NCBI GenBank assembly: GCA_002360495.1
Contig: DEQO01000125.1
Span: 45,356 to 109,355 of the forward strand
Direction of reading: 5' to 3'
From: Flavobacteriales bacterium UBA3364
GTDB lineage: Bacteria > Bacteroidota > Bacteroidia > Flavobacteriales_F > PHOS-HE28
Length of the DNA: 64,000 nt
The number at the start of each line of letters is the position of its first letter. Positions within the stretch are counted from its first letter, which is position 1. Position numbers and translations under genes: made by a program. Shown piece after piece: positions 36,415 to 46,107 of this stretch. The notes under the pieces are model-generated. The model saw nothing but the letters and a program-made list of their open reading frames with translations. It was not told where the DNA came from and did not search any database.

Positions 36415-38535
36415 ATGCCTGTGCTTCGGTCCCTTTCGCTCTTCCTTCTCCAGTGCGCTCTTCTCCCGCTTCTCGCACAGGACAAGCCATTGCAATACAG
36501 TGAGAACGGCTGGTACCTATCGCCGAGCGGCACGATCCGCATCCTCGTGCTCTTCGTTGAAGTGGATTTCGACGTGACACCGGAAAAAGACCCGCAACCC
36601 GATGGCGCCCAGCATTGGGAGAAGCGTCAATTGCCAAAGTGGAAGGACGAGGTGTTCGATCCCTTCCCCTTGCCCGTGCAGAAAGCCGAGGTGTCACGTT
36701 ACTACCAGGACATCAGCTTGGGACACTACACCGTACTAGGGGACTATTTCGACGAGATCATCACCCTGAAGGAGAGCGAGTATCCCGGTGTACATCAAGC
36801 CCATAGCATAGGGACCTACGCGGTCAAGGAAGCCAGCAAACGCGGCACGTTGCGCACGCACAATGGGTTGACCATCGCGGACTTCGACCTATGGAAGGAG
36901 GGTGGCAAACCCGGGCAACCGAAAGAGGCGGGTGCCGATGACCCGCACTCCTACGATCACGTGATGGTGATCACACGCAACAGCAACCTGCGGCATGGGA
37001 CCGGCAGCACCGATCCCGGAAGTCCCGGCAAATTGTTCGGTCACGAGAGCGACACGCAGTCCCGCTTCGGGGGTGGGAACTCGCTTCCGTTCAAGATCTT
37101 GAAGCATGAGTTCAACCACCTGCTGCTCGGCGGCAACAACTTCCACAGTGGGGGTGGTAATGCCGCACAGTTCGAGAGCAACTTCGTGAACCTGCAAGGC
37201 GGCTGGAGCATGATGGGGGCCAATGGTAGCAGCCTCCTGACCTGTTGTGCCTGGGACCGGGACCGTTTGAACTGGAAGCCCGATGGGGCCACCCATCGCA
37301 TTCGTGCACATGACACCGGTGGTGGCGAAGTGAATGGTGACCTGGACCCGATCAACGGCGATACAGGCGTGTTCATCCTGCGTGATTTCGTTCCCAGCGG
37401 AGATGCGCTCCGGATCAGCATGCCGTATATCGCGGCAGATCAACAACCACAATGGCTATGGGTGGAGAACCACCAAGGCTACCACCGCAACGGCAGTCCG
37501 ACCGACCGGTTCCAATGGGAGGCCTCGGCTACGTGCATCGCACCGATCGAACCCGGCTTGTTCATGACCATGCAGGTGGGCCGCGAAGAGAAGGAAGGGA
37601 AGTCGATCTATGGCGGCCGTGCCGATTACCTGCGCCCCGTGCTGGCCAATGGGAACTTCGATATGGAGCTTCGCGGTGATACCCTGCGCGAACAATGCCT
37701 GTTCAACGGGACCCTGCTCCCCTACCTGCACGCCCCACATCTGGCGAACCCGTTGACAGGGAACCATGAACAGGAACTGCCACTGCATGACAGGAACAAC
37801 GACGGCCAATTGCAGCATGGCGAGCATTGGGTGCCGGGAGCGCGGATCGAACACGGGCAGCCCATGGCCCCGGTGACTTTCGCAGGCCGTCCTGAGCATG
37901 CCTTCCGCATGAACGGCAACCGGAAACTGGGCATGTGTACGAATCCGTCGACCACCAACATGCTCACGTTGATCAGTACGAACGATCGCGAAAAACACGG
38001 TCGCGGTGTCCCGAACGTACGCACGTCACACCTCAACGGGATCAGTGTGGAATTGTTGAACATGAGCGCCGATGGTGCCGCCTTGGTGCGGGTTCGCAAC
38101 AACGATACACGCATGGAGGCCGATCAGCGCTGGTGTTCGGATACCATCGTCCTCCATCCGGTACGCGGGACCGATGGTCACGCGCTCACCATCGCAAGTG
38201 GTAAGAGATTGCTTGTGGACCGTTCACGCACCCCGACGCGCATGACCGAGCCGGACAATGGCAAAGGCGGACCCTGGTTCAGCGACCCGTCCTGGTTCCG
38301 GGTGATGCCCGGTGCGTCGATCCTCCTGGAGGACAAGGCGGTCATCGAACTGACCCGCGGAAGTACGATGGAGCTATTGCCGGGCAGTGCGCTTCTTTTG
38401 GGGAAGAAGTCCCTGCTCAAAGTCGATGGGGGATCCCGTGTGATCATCGCCCCCGGTGTGCAACTCCTCGGCAAGCCGCGCATATTCCGGCGCTTGCGCA
38501 AACAAGGCCGCATGGTGGATACGCCCGCTCAATAA
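36415..38535 (+). CDS. Secreted zinc metalloprotease (HExxH, M6-like)
   Basis: 706 residues from ATG 36415. Signal peptide (VLRSLSLFLLQCALLPLLAQ, about 2-21). The core region YYQDISLGHYTVLGDYF (about 97-112) matches the M6/immune-inhibitor-A peptidase lead. The zinc motif HEFNHLLLGGNNFH at 231-244 has the HExxHxxxGxxxH form of metzincin-like enzymes. A downstream GWSMMGA fits the Met-turn. The C-terminal 70 residues are short beta-repeat-like (ASILLEDKAVIELTRGS, LLLGKKSLLKVDGGS) and end basic; no type A or B sorting tail is seen, so the export route beyond the periplasm is unclear. Its last 7 bases overlap the purF stop region on the other strand. Confidence 0.82.
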   Translation: MPVLRSLSLFLLQCALLPLLAQDKPLQYSENGWYLSPSGTIRILVLFVEVDFDVTPEKDPQPDGAQHWEKRQLPKWKDEVFDPFPLPVQKAEVSRYYQDISLGHYTVLGDYFDEIITLKESEYPGVHQAHSIGTYAVKEASKRGTLRTHNGLTIADFDLWKEGGKPGQPKEAGADDPHSYDHVMVITRNSNLRHGTGSTDPGSPGKLFGHESDTQSRFGGGNSLPFKILKHEFNHLLLGGNNFHSGGGNAAQFESNFVNLQGGWSMMGANGSSLLTCCAWDRDRLNWKPDGATHRIRAHDTGGGEVNGDLDPINGDTGVFILRDFVPSGDALRISMPYIAADQQPQWLWVENHQGYHRNGSPTDRFQWEASATCIAPIEPGLFMTMQVGREEKEGKSIYGGRADYLRPVLANGNFDMELRGDTLREQCLFNGTLLPYLHAPHLANPLTGNHEQELPLHDRNNDGQLQHGEHWVPGARIEHGQPMAPVTFAGRPEHAFRMNGNRKLGMCTNPSTTNMLTLISTNDREKHGRGVPNVRTSHLNGISVELLNMSADGAALVRVRNNDTRMEADQRWCSDTIVLHPVRGTDGHALTIASGKRLLVDRSRTPTRMTEPDNGKGGPWFSDPSWFRVMPGASILLEDKAVIELTRGSTMELLPGSALLLGKKSLLKVDGGSRVIIAPGVQLLGKPRIFRRLRKQGRMVDTPAQ

Positions 38536-40430
38536 GCGCGAACGTTCTTGCCTTCGCGGTAGTTGATGAAAGCCCGGTTCACCACACGGTTGCCTCCCGG
38601 TGTCGGGTAGTTTCCGGTGAAGTACCAATCACCGGTATGGTCCGGGCATGCGGCGGACAATCCCTCGATGCTCTGGAACACGAGCTTCACTTCGGCACGG
38701 ATGCCCTCGGGCGTCAGCATCTCCGCGATCTTGTCACTGACCTGCTGTGGCGTGAACGGCCGATAGATATCCTTCACCACGTTCTCCTGTTCGGTGAACG
38801 GGCGGCCGACCATTGCAACGGCGCGGTCGTACACATCGTCGATGACGTTCTCCTGCTTCGTCTCCTTCAACAACGCGATCGCTGCACGGAAAGCGGCAAG
38901 GTCGCCCATCTTGGCCATGTCGATGCCATAGCAATCGGGGTAGCGTATCTGTGGTGCACTGCTCACAACGACGATCTTCTTCGGCTCCAGGCGGTCGAGC
39001 ATTTTCAGGATGCTCTGTTGCAACGTGGTACCCCGCACGATGCTGTCGTCGATCACCACCAGGTTGTCCACACCAGGGCGCACGGTGCCGTATGTGATGT
39101 CATAGACGTGCGCCACGAGATCCTCGCGCGCATCATCGGCGGTGATGAAGGTGCGCAACTTGGCATCCTTGATGGCGACCTTTTCCAACCGGGGCCTGGT
39201 CGCGAGAATGGCCCGTAGTTCCAATGGGTCCGGGTTCGCACCCAGTTCCAGGATGCGCCGCTCCTTCACCCGGTCCAGTTCCGCATCCATCTCCTTCAGC
39301 ATCCCGTAGCACGCTACTTCAGCGGTGTTGGGAATGAAGCTGAAGACGGTGTTCTCCAGGTCATGGTCCACAGCATCGAGGATCGCCGGACACACCGAAC
39401 GACCCAAGGCGATGCGCTCGCGGTACACGTCCCGGTCACTTCCCCGGCTGAAGTAGATACGCTCGAAACTGCAGGCGCGCTTTTCCAACGGCTCGCGCAC
39501 GCGTTCCTCGCTGTACCATCCATCCTTGCGGATGATCAACGCACAGCCCGGCGTCAGCTCACGCACGGCATCGGTGGCCACGTGGAAGGCGGTCTGGATC
39601 GCAGGTCGTTCGCTTGCGACCACCACCACTTCATCGTCCGCGTAGTAGAAGGCCGGACGAATGCCCGCAGGATCACGCAGGACGAAGGCGTCGCCATGGC
39701 CGATCATTCCGGCCAACGCGTAACCGCCGTCGAAATCCATGGCGCTGTTCACCAGGATCTGCTTCACGTCCAGCTTCTCCGCGATCACCTGCGTGATCTG
39801 CTTCTCCGAATACCCCAGTTGGCGATGGATCTGCGTGAGCCGATCGTTCTCCACGTCCAGGAAGTGGCCGATCTTCTCCAGGACCGTCATGGTATCGCTC
39901 CGCTCCTTCGGATGCTGGCCGATGGAGACGAGCAGGTCGAAGAGCTCGTCCACGTTTGTCATGTTGAAGTTGCCGGCAACGACCAGGTTGCGGGTCATCC
40001 AATTGTTCAACCGGCGGCGCGGGTGGCAGTTCTCCTCCCCGTCCTTGCCGAACGTGGCGTAACGCAAGTGGCCCAGCAGCACTTCGCCCAGGAAGGGCAT
40101 GCTCTTCTTCAGCAGGTCGGTGTCCCTTACCGCAGCGGGATCGGTCTTGAGAGCTTCCTCGTATCCCTTGTGGATACGACCGAAGATCTTCTGGATCGCT
40201 TGCTTATCGGTGCTACGGTCGCGGTCGATGTAGTTGAGGCCCGGCGAGGGGTCCAGCTTGATCGTGGCCACTCCCGCCCCATCCTGGCCCCGGTTGTGTT
40301 GCTTCTCCATGAGGAGGTACAACTTGTGGAGCGCGTAGAGCGAAGTGCCATAACGCTCCTGATAGAATGACAGGGGTTTCCGGAGGCGGATCAGGGCTAT
40401 GCCACACTCGTGCTTGATCGCGTCGCTCAA
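38529..40430 (-). CDS. purF: Amidophosphoribosyltransferase (glutamine PRPP amidotransferase)
   Basis: 633 residues, initiating at TTG 40430. It makes phosphoribosylamine from PRPP and glutamine, the first step of purine synthesis. Upstream the frame is open but junk; the only start that gives the short propeptide before the Ntn nucleophile is TTG (M-SDAIKHE-C9GIALIRL). N-terminal Ntn amidase: QHNRGQDGAG, HLRYATFG. PRPP-binding loop VVIDDSIVRGTTL (near residue 465). The C-terminal NYPTPGGNRVVNRAFINY is typical of Bacteroidota forms. A TACCTTCG -7 box lies on this strand at 40499-40506. Confidence 0.93.
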   Translation of the reverse strand: MSDAIKHECGIALIRLRKPLSFYQERYGTSLYALHKLYLLMEKQHNRGQDGAGVATIKLDPSPGLNYIDRDRSTDKQAIQKIFGRIHKGYEEALKTDPAAVRDTDLLKKSMPFLGEVLLGHLRYATFGKDGEENCHPRRRLNNWMTRNLVVAGNFNMTNVDELFDLLVSIGQHPKERSDTMTVLEKIGHFLDVENDRLTQIHRQLGYSEKQITQVIAEKLDVKQILVNSAMDFDGGYALAGMIGHGDAFVLRDPAGIRPAFYYADDEVVVVASERPAIQTAFHVATDAVRELTPGCALIIRKDGWYSEERVREPLEKRACSFERIYFSRGSDRDVYRERIALGRSVCPAILDAVDHDLENTVFSFIPNTAEVACYGMLKEMDAELDRVKERRILELGANPDPLELRAILATRPRLEKVAIKDAKLRTFITADDAREDLVAHVYDITYGTVRPGVDNLVVIDDSIVRGTTLQQSILKMLDRLEPKKIVVVSSAPQIRYPDCYGIDMAKMGDLAAFRAAIALLKETKQENVIDDVYDRAVAMVGRPFTEQENVVKDIYRPFTPQQVSDKIAEMLTPEGIRAEVKLVFQSIEGLSAACPDHTGDWYFTGNYPTPGGNRVVNRAFINYREGKNVRAY

Positions 40431-40625
40431 AGGGTTCCCGTGCGGCCGGGTTGGCGGGGGTGGAACAGCTTGCCCCTCCTGCGGCGTTTTCGGCGAGGCG
40501 AAGGTACGGACCGGGCTTCGGGAAGGGGTTTTCCCGGCTGGTCGTCTTTCCTGCCGAACCAAGCAACCTTTGGGTCGGACGGGCTGTCTTTTCGGGGTAA
40601 CTTGGCATGGCCAAGACCCTTCGTC

Positions 40626-43600
40626 GTGCGTTCGCTCTGGTCCCTCCTTCTCTTGCTCGTCGCCTCGCTGGCGCAAGGGGCCGCTCCACGTGCGGCCTTT
40701 ACGGAGAACAAGGGACAGTGGCCCGCCTCCGTGCTGTACCGCGTAATGTTGCCCAACGGCGCGCTGTTCGTGGAACGGGAAGCGTTCACCTACGTGCTAC
40801 AAACGGGTGGCGCTGCGCACCACCACGGCGAGGCGGAGGTCAGCCATGTCCAGGACCCCTTGGTCTCCCATGCGTTCCGGGTCCATTTCGAAGGAGGGCA
40901 TGCCTCCGGCTCGGTCGGTGGGTTGAGGCAGGAGCACTATGAGAACTTCTTTTTGGGCAATGACCCCGCGCGCTGGGGAACGGGATGCGGCATTTTCGGG
41001 GAAGTGGTGTTGAAGGAGGTCTGGCCAGGCATCGACCTTCGGCTGGATGGACGAACAGGCCTGAAGTACGAGTTGATCGTTTCACCGGGCGCGGATCCGT
41101 CCCAGGTCCGTTTCCGGTACGAAGGGCATGATGGCCTTTCGCTGAAGGATGGCGCGCTCATCGTAAAGACCAGCGCCGGCAACGTGGTTGAAGAGCCCCC
41201 CGTTTCATGGTCCTCCTTCTTCGACGGGATCGACAACCAGCGTCTGCCAGTACCCTCAGCGTACCGACTGCAGGGCAATACGGTCACATTCGATGTGAAG
41301 GCCCGAAGTGATCTGCCCCTCACCATTGACCCGACCCTCACCTTCGCCAGCTTTAGCGGTAGCAATGCGGACAACTTCGGGTTCACCGCCACCTATGATG
41401 TAGCGGGGCACTTGTACGGCGGTGGCATCGTATTCGGTATCGGATATCCCACGACACTCGGCGTGCTTGATGCCTCCTTCAGCGGAGGCACTATCGATGT
41501 CGGGGTCTCGAAGTTCACTCCTGACGGGACCAGTTTGGTGTGGAGCACCTACATCGGTGGCAGCGGCAACGAATCGCCGCACAGCATGGTGGTGAACGAG
41601 AACGATGAACTCTATGTCTTCGGCAGCACGGGTTCTTCGGACCTGCCCACAACAGCCGGTTGCCTGGACAACACGTTCGGGGGTGGACCTGCGCTCACCT
41701 TCATCATCGGTTACGGTTACGACCAGCCCTTCGGCACGGATATGTTCGTAGCGCACCTGAACAATACAGCTACTTCCCTGCTGGGCTGCACCTACCTGGG
41801 TGATAGCGGGAACGATGGCATCAACAACGCGCCTGCGCTTGCCCACAACTATGGCGATTCGTTCCGGGGCGAGATCATCATGGACGTCGCCGGGAACCCG
41901 GTAGTGGCCAGTAACACCTCAAGTCCGGGACTACCCGTTGTCGGGGGACCCCAAAGTGCATATGGCGGAGGGTCGCAGGATGGCTATTGTTTCCGTCTCG
42001 ATCCCTCCCTTAGCACGGTCCTTTGGAGCACTTACATCGGTGGGCAGGGTGCGGATGCGGCATATGGCGTACAGATGGACAGCGACGGAGAACTCTTCGT
42101 GGCCGGTGGGACCGCCAGTTCCGACCTGCCCATGACGGGCACCCCGTTCCAAGGGAATTTCAGTGGAACGACGGATGGTTTCATCATGCGCTATGGCCTT
42201 GACGGGACCTTGTCCGGCTCCACCTACTTGGGTACTGCTGCGTACGACCAGTGCTACTTCGTGCAGTTGAATACGGCCGATGAGGTGTTCGTCGTCGGCC
42301 AGACCCGCGGCAACTACCCCGTGACCCCGGGGAAGTATACCAATCCGGGTAGCTCGCAATTCATCCACAAGCTCGATCATGCACTGAGCACATCGTTGTG
42401 GAGCACCCGGTTCGGGAACGGTTCATTCGATCAGGACCTATCCCCCACCGCCTTCCTCGTGAGCGATTGCGGACAGATCTATTTCAGTGGCTGGGGTGGG
42501 GTGGTGAACAGCAATGCCGGGAATAGCAACAGTACCACCACCGGTCTTGAAGTGACCGCGGATGCCTTCCAATCGGATACGGACGGTAACGATCTCTACC
42601 TGATGCTCCTGGAACCGGAAGCGATCGCTTTGAACTATGCGACATTCTTCGGCGGAGGCATCAGTGCCGAGCACGTGGATGGCGGAACGAGCCGGTTCGA
42701 CAAGAACGGGAACGTATACCAAGCCGTTTGTGCGGGCTGCCATGGTAACAGTGATTTCCCGACCACGCCCGGTGCATGGAGCAACACCAACAATGCGACG
42801 ACCGGTTGTAACCTCGGGGTGTTGAAGTTCGATCTTGCGCGCTCCATCGCGATCATCAGCATCGATGGACCCAACGTCCTTTGCACGCCGGGTTCGGCAC
42901 AGTTCCTCAATAGCAGCACCGGCGGCAATACGTACGACTGGGATTTCGGCGATGGCACTTCCTCAAACGAAGCAGAGCCGTTGGTGACCTATACCACGGT
43001 GGATACGTTCACCGTGACGATGATCCTCTCCGACAACTCCGGTTGCTATGCACCTGACACGGCGAGCTTGGAAGTGATCACCCTTCCCCCTCCGGAAGCA
43101 CAGATCGATCCCGTGCCTCCGTTGTGCGTGGGCCTGAGCGTACAACTGCAGGCTTCCGGTGGTGATACCTATGAGTGGATACCCACGACCGATCTGGATG
43201 ACCCGACGATCGCCGATCCAACACTGACCCCGACCGCATCGGGCGAGTGGTCCGTGGTGGTCACGACCCAATGCGGCAGCGATACCACCGATGTGCTGAT
43301 CGACCTCAGTCTACCGCAAGGGTCCGCTGGAGATGATATGCAACTATGCCTGGGACAGAGCGCGGAGTTGACCGCCACAGGTGGGGGGACGTATGCGTGG
43401 AACGAGGACCCGTCACTGTCGGACCTAACCAGTGCGACACCGACGGCGACACCGACGGATACGACCACGTATATCGTGGAGATCACCACACCGGAGGGAT
43501 GCATCTCTTCCGATACCGTGGAGATCGCGGTGATCACCGGAACGCCTGAGCCGATGCTCGATGATACTGTGGTGTGTACGGGGAGCTCCGTGCAATTGAT

Positions 43601-44486
43601 CGCCCCGGAGGCCGACACCTATGCGTGGGAATCGACGGCAGGATTGACCGATCCGACGGTGCGCGACCCTATCGTAACACCGAGCGCACCGAACCTCTAT
43701 GTGGTGCTTGTCACGAACGTTTGTGGCGCGATCCGTGATTCGGCCTTCGTGGATGTCATCTCGCCACACGCTGATGCCTGGCCTGACTCCGTGGTATGTC
43801 CGAATGAGCCGGTCCTGTTGGGCGCCTCCGGTGGCGTAACCTTCGAATGGAGCCCGGCCCAAGGGTTGAACGACCCCAATGGACAGTCGCCCACAGCAAG
43901 GGTGACAGGGCCTGCGACTTACACCGTTACCACCACGGATGCGTTCGGTTGTGTTGCCAGTGCTACGCTCGTACTCGGCACACATCCTGTCCCCTTCGTT
44001 TCGGCCGGCAACGATAGAGCGATCGACTTCGGTGACGAGGTCCAGCTGGCGGCGACCGGTCAAGGAACATTTGTTTGGGAACCACCCTTTTCGCTCTCTT
44101 GTTCGGAATGTGACGCCCCGATAGCGAAGCCCTTGGAAACGACGATCTACACGGTGACGCTCACCGATGCCAACGGATGCAAGGTGCAGGATGCGGTGAC
44201 CGTGATCCTGAACGGATCGCTGTTCGTCCCCAACACCTTCAGCCCGAACGGCGATGATGTCAATGACGTGTTCGGGGCCTGGGGCAAGGAGATCAAGACC
44301 TTGACCATGATGGTCTTCAACCGATGGGGGGAATTGATCTGGACCGGCGGCTCCCTGGATGCCAAATGGGATGGCACCTATGGCGGCCAACAGTCGCCTA
44401 TCGACACCTATGTGTGGCGGATCGACGTGGAGGAGCTCATCGGCAAGAAGCGCACCTTGTACGGGCACGTCAACCTGGTCCGTTAG
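40626..44486 (+). CDS. Giant secreted T9SS type B protein with SBBP propeller and PKD/Ig repeats
   Basis: 1286 residues from GTG 40626, chosen because it gives a compact signal peptide (VRSLWSLLLLLVASLAQG). The frame extends to 40410 but overlaps purF. Order: DUF7948-like head (FTENKGQWPASVLYR, about 25-235), about six SBBP propeller units (LVWSTYIGGSGNE, VLWSTYIGGQGADA, GSTYLGTAAYDQ; about 240-740), a PKD domain (YDWDFGDGTSSNE), four Ig-like units with TPTATPTDTTTY-type linkers, then the type B sorting domain (LFVPNTFSPNGDDVND, VFNRWGE, WDGTYGGQ). Probably a surface adhesin or scaffold; ligand unknown. TAACTTGG at 40598-40605 may be its -7 box. Confidence 0.88.
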   Translation: MRSLWSLLLLLVASLAQGAAPRAAFTENKGQWPASVLYRVMLPNGALFVEREAFTYVLQTGGAAHHHGEAEVSHVQDPLVSHAFRVHFEGGHASGSVGGLRQEHYENFFLGNDPARWGTGCGIFGEVVLKEVWPGIDLRLDGRTGLKYELIVSPGADPSQVRFRYEGHDGLSLKDGALIVKTSAGNVVEEPPVSWSSFFDGIDNQRLPVPSAYRLQGNTVTFDVKARSDLPLTIDPTLTFASFSGSNADNFGFTATYDVAGHLYGGGIVFGIGYPTTLGVLDASFSGGTIDVGVSKFTPDGTSLVWSTYIGGSGNESPHSMVVNENDELYVFGSTGSSDLPTTAGCLDNTFGGGPALTFIIGYGYDQPFGTDMFVAHLNNTATSLLGCTYLGDSGNDGINNAPALAHNYGDSFRGEIIMDVAGNPVVASNTSSPGLPVVGGPQSAYGGGSQDGYCFRLDPSLSTVLWSTYIGGQGADAAYGVQMDSDGELFVAGGTASSDLPMTGTPFQGNFSGTTDGFIMRYGLDGTLSGSTYLGTAAYDQCYFVQLNTADEVFVVGQTRGNYPVTPGKYTNPGSSQFIHKLDHALSTSLWSTRFGNGSFDQDLSPTAFLVSDCGQIYFSGWGGVVNSNAGNSNSTTTGLEVTADAFQSDTDGNDLYLMLLEPEAIALNYATFFGGGISAEHVDGGTSRFDKNGNVYQAVCAGCHGNSDFPTTPGAWSNTNNATTGCNLGVLKFDLARSIAIISIDGPNVLCTPGSAQFLNSSTGGNTYDWDFGDGTSSNEAEPLVTYTTVDTFTVTMILSDNSGCYAPDTASLEVITLPPPEAQIDPVPPLCVGLSVQLQASGGDTYEWIPTTDLDDPTIADPTLTPTASGEWSVVVTTQCGSDTTDVLIDLSLPQGSAGDDMQLCLGQSAELTATGGGTYAWNEDPSLSDLTSATPTATPTDTTTYIVEITTPEGCISSDTVEIAVITGTPEPMLDDTVVCTGSSVQLIAPEADTYAWESTAGLTDPTVRDPIVTPSAPNLYVVLVTNVCGAIRDSAFVDVISPHADAWPDSVVCPNEPVLLGASGGVTFEWSPAQGLNDPNGQSPTARVTGPATYTVTTTDAFGCVASATLVLGTHPVPFVSAGNDRAIDFGDEVQLAATGQGTFVWEPPFSLSCSECDAPIAKPLETTIYTVTLTDANGCKVQDAVTVILNGSLFVPNTFSPNGDDVNDVFGAWGKEIKTLTMMVFNRWGELIWTGGSLDAKWDGTYGGQQSPIDTYVWRIDVEELIGKKRTLYGHVNLVR

Positions 44487-44502
44487 GCCCCGGCACGACC
44501 CA

Positions 44503-45519
44503 TCAGCGGAAGCGTTCCCGTTCCGTGCCCAACCATTGCAAGGCGGCTCCGCTCAACAACATCTCCTTGGTGGCCATATCGTACGGCATGCCGTTGATCA
44601 ACTCGCCGGGTACAAGCTCGCCCAGGGGGAACGGATAGTCCGTGCCCATCGCCACACGCGACGGCCCCATCTGGTCCACAACGAGCTTCAGCATTGCAGG
44701 ATCATGCACGAGCGCATCGATCCAGAAACGTCCGAAGTACTTACGCGGGTTCACGTTGTTGTCCACGGCGCAGAGATCCGGGCGCATGATGAAACCATGT
44801 TCGATACGACCGATCGTGGCCGGGAAGGATCCGCCCCCATGCGCAAACGCGACGCGGAGCTTCGGCAGTTTCTCGAACAGGCCACTGAAGATCATCGACG
44901 TGATCGCCGTGGTCGTCTCCACCGGCATGCCGACAAGCCAGGACATCCAGTACTTGTCCATGCGGTCGGCTCCCATCATGTCCCAAGGGTGCACGAAAAC
45001 CGCCATGTCCAGTTCCTCGCAGGCTTGGAAGATCTGAAGTAGGCGGGGCTCACCCAGATTGGTCCCGTTGATGTGCGTGCCGATCTGCACACCTGACATG
45101 CCAATGCGTTTGCATCGCTCCAGTTCCTTGATCGCGAGCTCGGGTTCCTGCATGGGGATCGTCCCCAAGCCAACGAAGCGGGTCGGCCAGCGCTGCACGA
45201 TCCCGGCGATGTGATCGTTCAGGAACATGGAGAGGTCCAATGTGTCGTTCGGTTTGGCCCAGTAACTGAACATGACCGGCACGGTGCTGAGCACCTGTAC
45301 ATGTACACGGTGCAGATCACATTCACCGATGCGCACTTCGGGGTCCCAGCAGTTGGCCTGCACTTCCCGGAAGAACTTGTCATCCATCATCATCCGCGCA
45401 CAGCCGGGACGATGATGGTCCAGGTGGATGAAGCCGCGATACCCGTAGCGCCTCCCAAAATCCGGGATGTGCTCGGGCAGGATGTGCGTGTGGATGTCGA
45501 TCGAGAAGAGCTCGGCCAT
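44503..45519 (-). CDS. 2-amino-3-carboxymuconate-6-semialdehyde decarboxylase (ACMSD)
   Basis: 338 residues, amidohydrolase superfamily. ACMSD decarboxylates the product of 3-hydroxyanthranilate dioxygenase to 2-aminomuconate semialdehyde, steering tryptophan carbon away from quinolinate/NAD. Zn ligands H10 and H12 (DIHTHILPE), H177 (FVHPWDMMG) and D294 (GTDYPFPLGE), plus catalytic H227 (FAHGGGSFP), are all present, with R51 in the conserved DDKFFREV. The dioxygenase gene lies 9 bp upstream in the same direction, giving a two-step operon. Confidence 0.95.
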   Translation of the reverse strand: MAELFSIDIHTHILPEHIPDFGRRYGYRGFIHLDHHRPGCARMMMDDKFFREVQANCWDPEVRIGECDLHRVHVQVLSTVPVMFSYWAKPNDTLDLSMFLNDHIAGIVQRWPTRFVGLGTIPMQEPELAIKELERCKRIGMSGVQIGTHINGTNLGEPRLLQIFQACEELDMAVFVHPWDMMGADRMDKYWMSWLVGMPVETTTAITSMIFSGLFEKLPKLRVAFAHGGGSFPATIGRIEHGFIMRPDLCAVDNNVNPRKYFGRFWIDALVHDPAMLKLVVDQMGPSRVAMGTDYPFPLGELVPGELINGMPYDMATKEMLLSGAALQWLGTERERFR

Positions 45520-45528
45520 GGTGTCGCC

Positions 45529-46059
45529 TTACACGAAGCGCGGATCCACTTCCATCACATGACCGCAGTTCTTGCACGTGCGGTAGGCTTCATTCCCATA
45601 GAACTCACGGAATCGCGGCAGGAAATCCTTCTCGATGTTGTGCAGCACGAACTTGTACTCGTGCAGTTTGGTGTTGCACTTCTCGCAATACCACTGCAGG
45701 CCGTCCTCCAGTTCACGATCATCGCGTTTCACTTCGATCACAAGCCCCACGGTACCGGCGCCGCGTCTCGGTTGGTGCGGCGTACGTGAAGGCAACAGGA
45801 ACATCTCCCCCTCCTTGATCGGGATCGTCACCGCCTTGCCGTTCTCCTGGATGCCGACCTCGATGTCGCCTTCCACCTGGTAGAACAACTCCTCGGTCTC
45901 GTTCCAGTGGTAGTCATTGCGGGCATTGGGGCCACCGACCACCATCACGATGTAGTCGCCGGCATCCGCATACAGGTTCTTGTTGCCGACTGGCGGCTTA
46001 AGCAGGTCGCGGTTGTCCGCGATCCACTGGCGTAAATTGAAGGGTCTTCGGATGGACAT
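45529..46059 (-). CDS. nbaC: 3-hydroxyanthranilate 3,4-dioxygenase
   Basis: 176 residues, the bacterial type with a C-terminal rubredoxin-like site. It opens the ring of 3-hydroxyanthranilate in tryptophan degradation. Cupin Fe ligands H51, E57 (DYHWNETEELFYQ) and H95 (TPHQPRR) are present. The second iron site cysteines are C125/C128 (YCEKC) and C162/C165 (TCKNC). Cytoplasmic. Directly followed by the ACMSD gene; the pair is probably transcribed from a TAACTTCG -7 box at 46081-46088. Confidence 0.96.
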   Translation of the reverse strand: MSIRRPFNLRQWIADNRDLLKPPVGNKNLYADAGDYIVMVVGGPNARNDYHWNETEELFYQVEGDIEVGIQENGKAVTIPIKEGEMFLLPSRTPHQPRRGAGTVGLVIEVKRDDRELEDGLQWYCEKCNTKLHEYKFVLHNIEKDFLPRFREFYGNEAYRTCKNCGHVMEVDPRFV

Positions 46060-46080
46060 GGCGCACGGCTTGATGCGCTC

Positions 46081-46088
46081 CGAAGTTA
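46081..46088 (-). promoter_or_regulatory. -7 box variant TAACTTCG for the dioxygenase-ACMSD operon
   Basis: On the minus strand TAACTTCG ends 21 nt before the dioxygenase ATG. Same octamer as upstream of the polyphosphate kinase gene (60187-60194). Confidence 0.45.
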
Positions 46089-46107
46089 GAGGGTACGGGC
46101 GGATCCC

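Noticed and set aside
40410..40625. Upstream extension of the second giant surface protein
   Set aside because: The extension is antisense to the start of purF and would bury the signal peptide 70 residues inside the chain.
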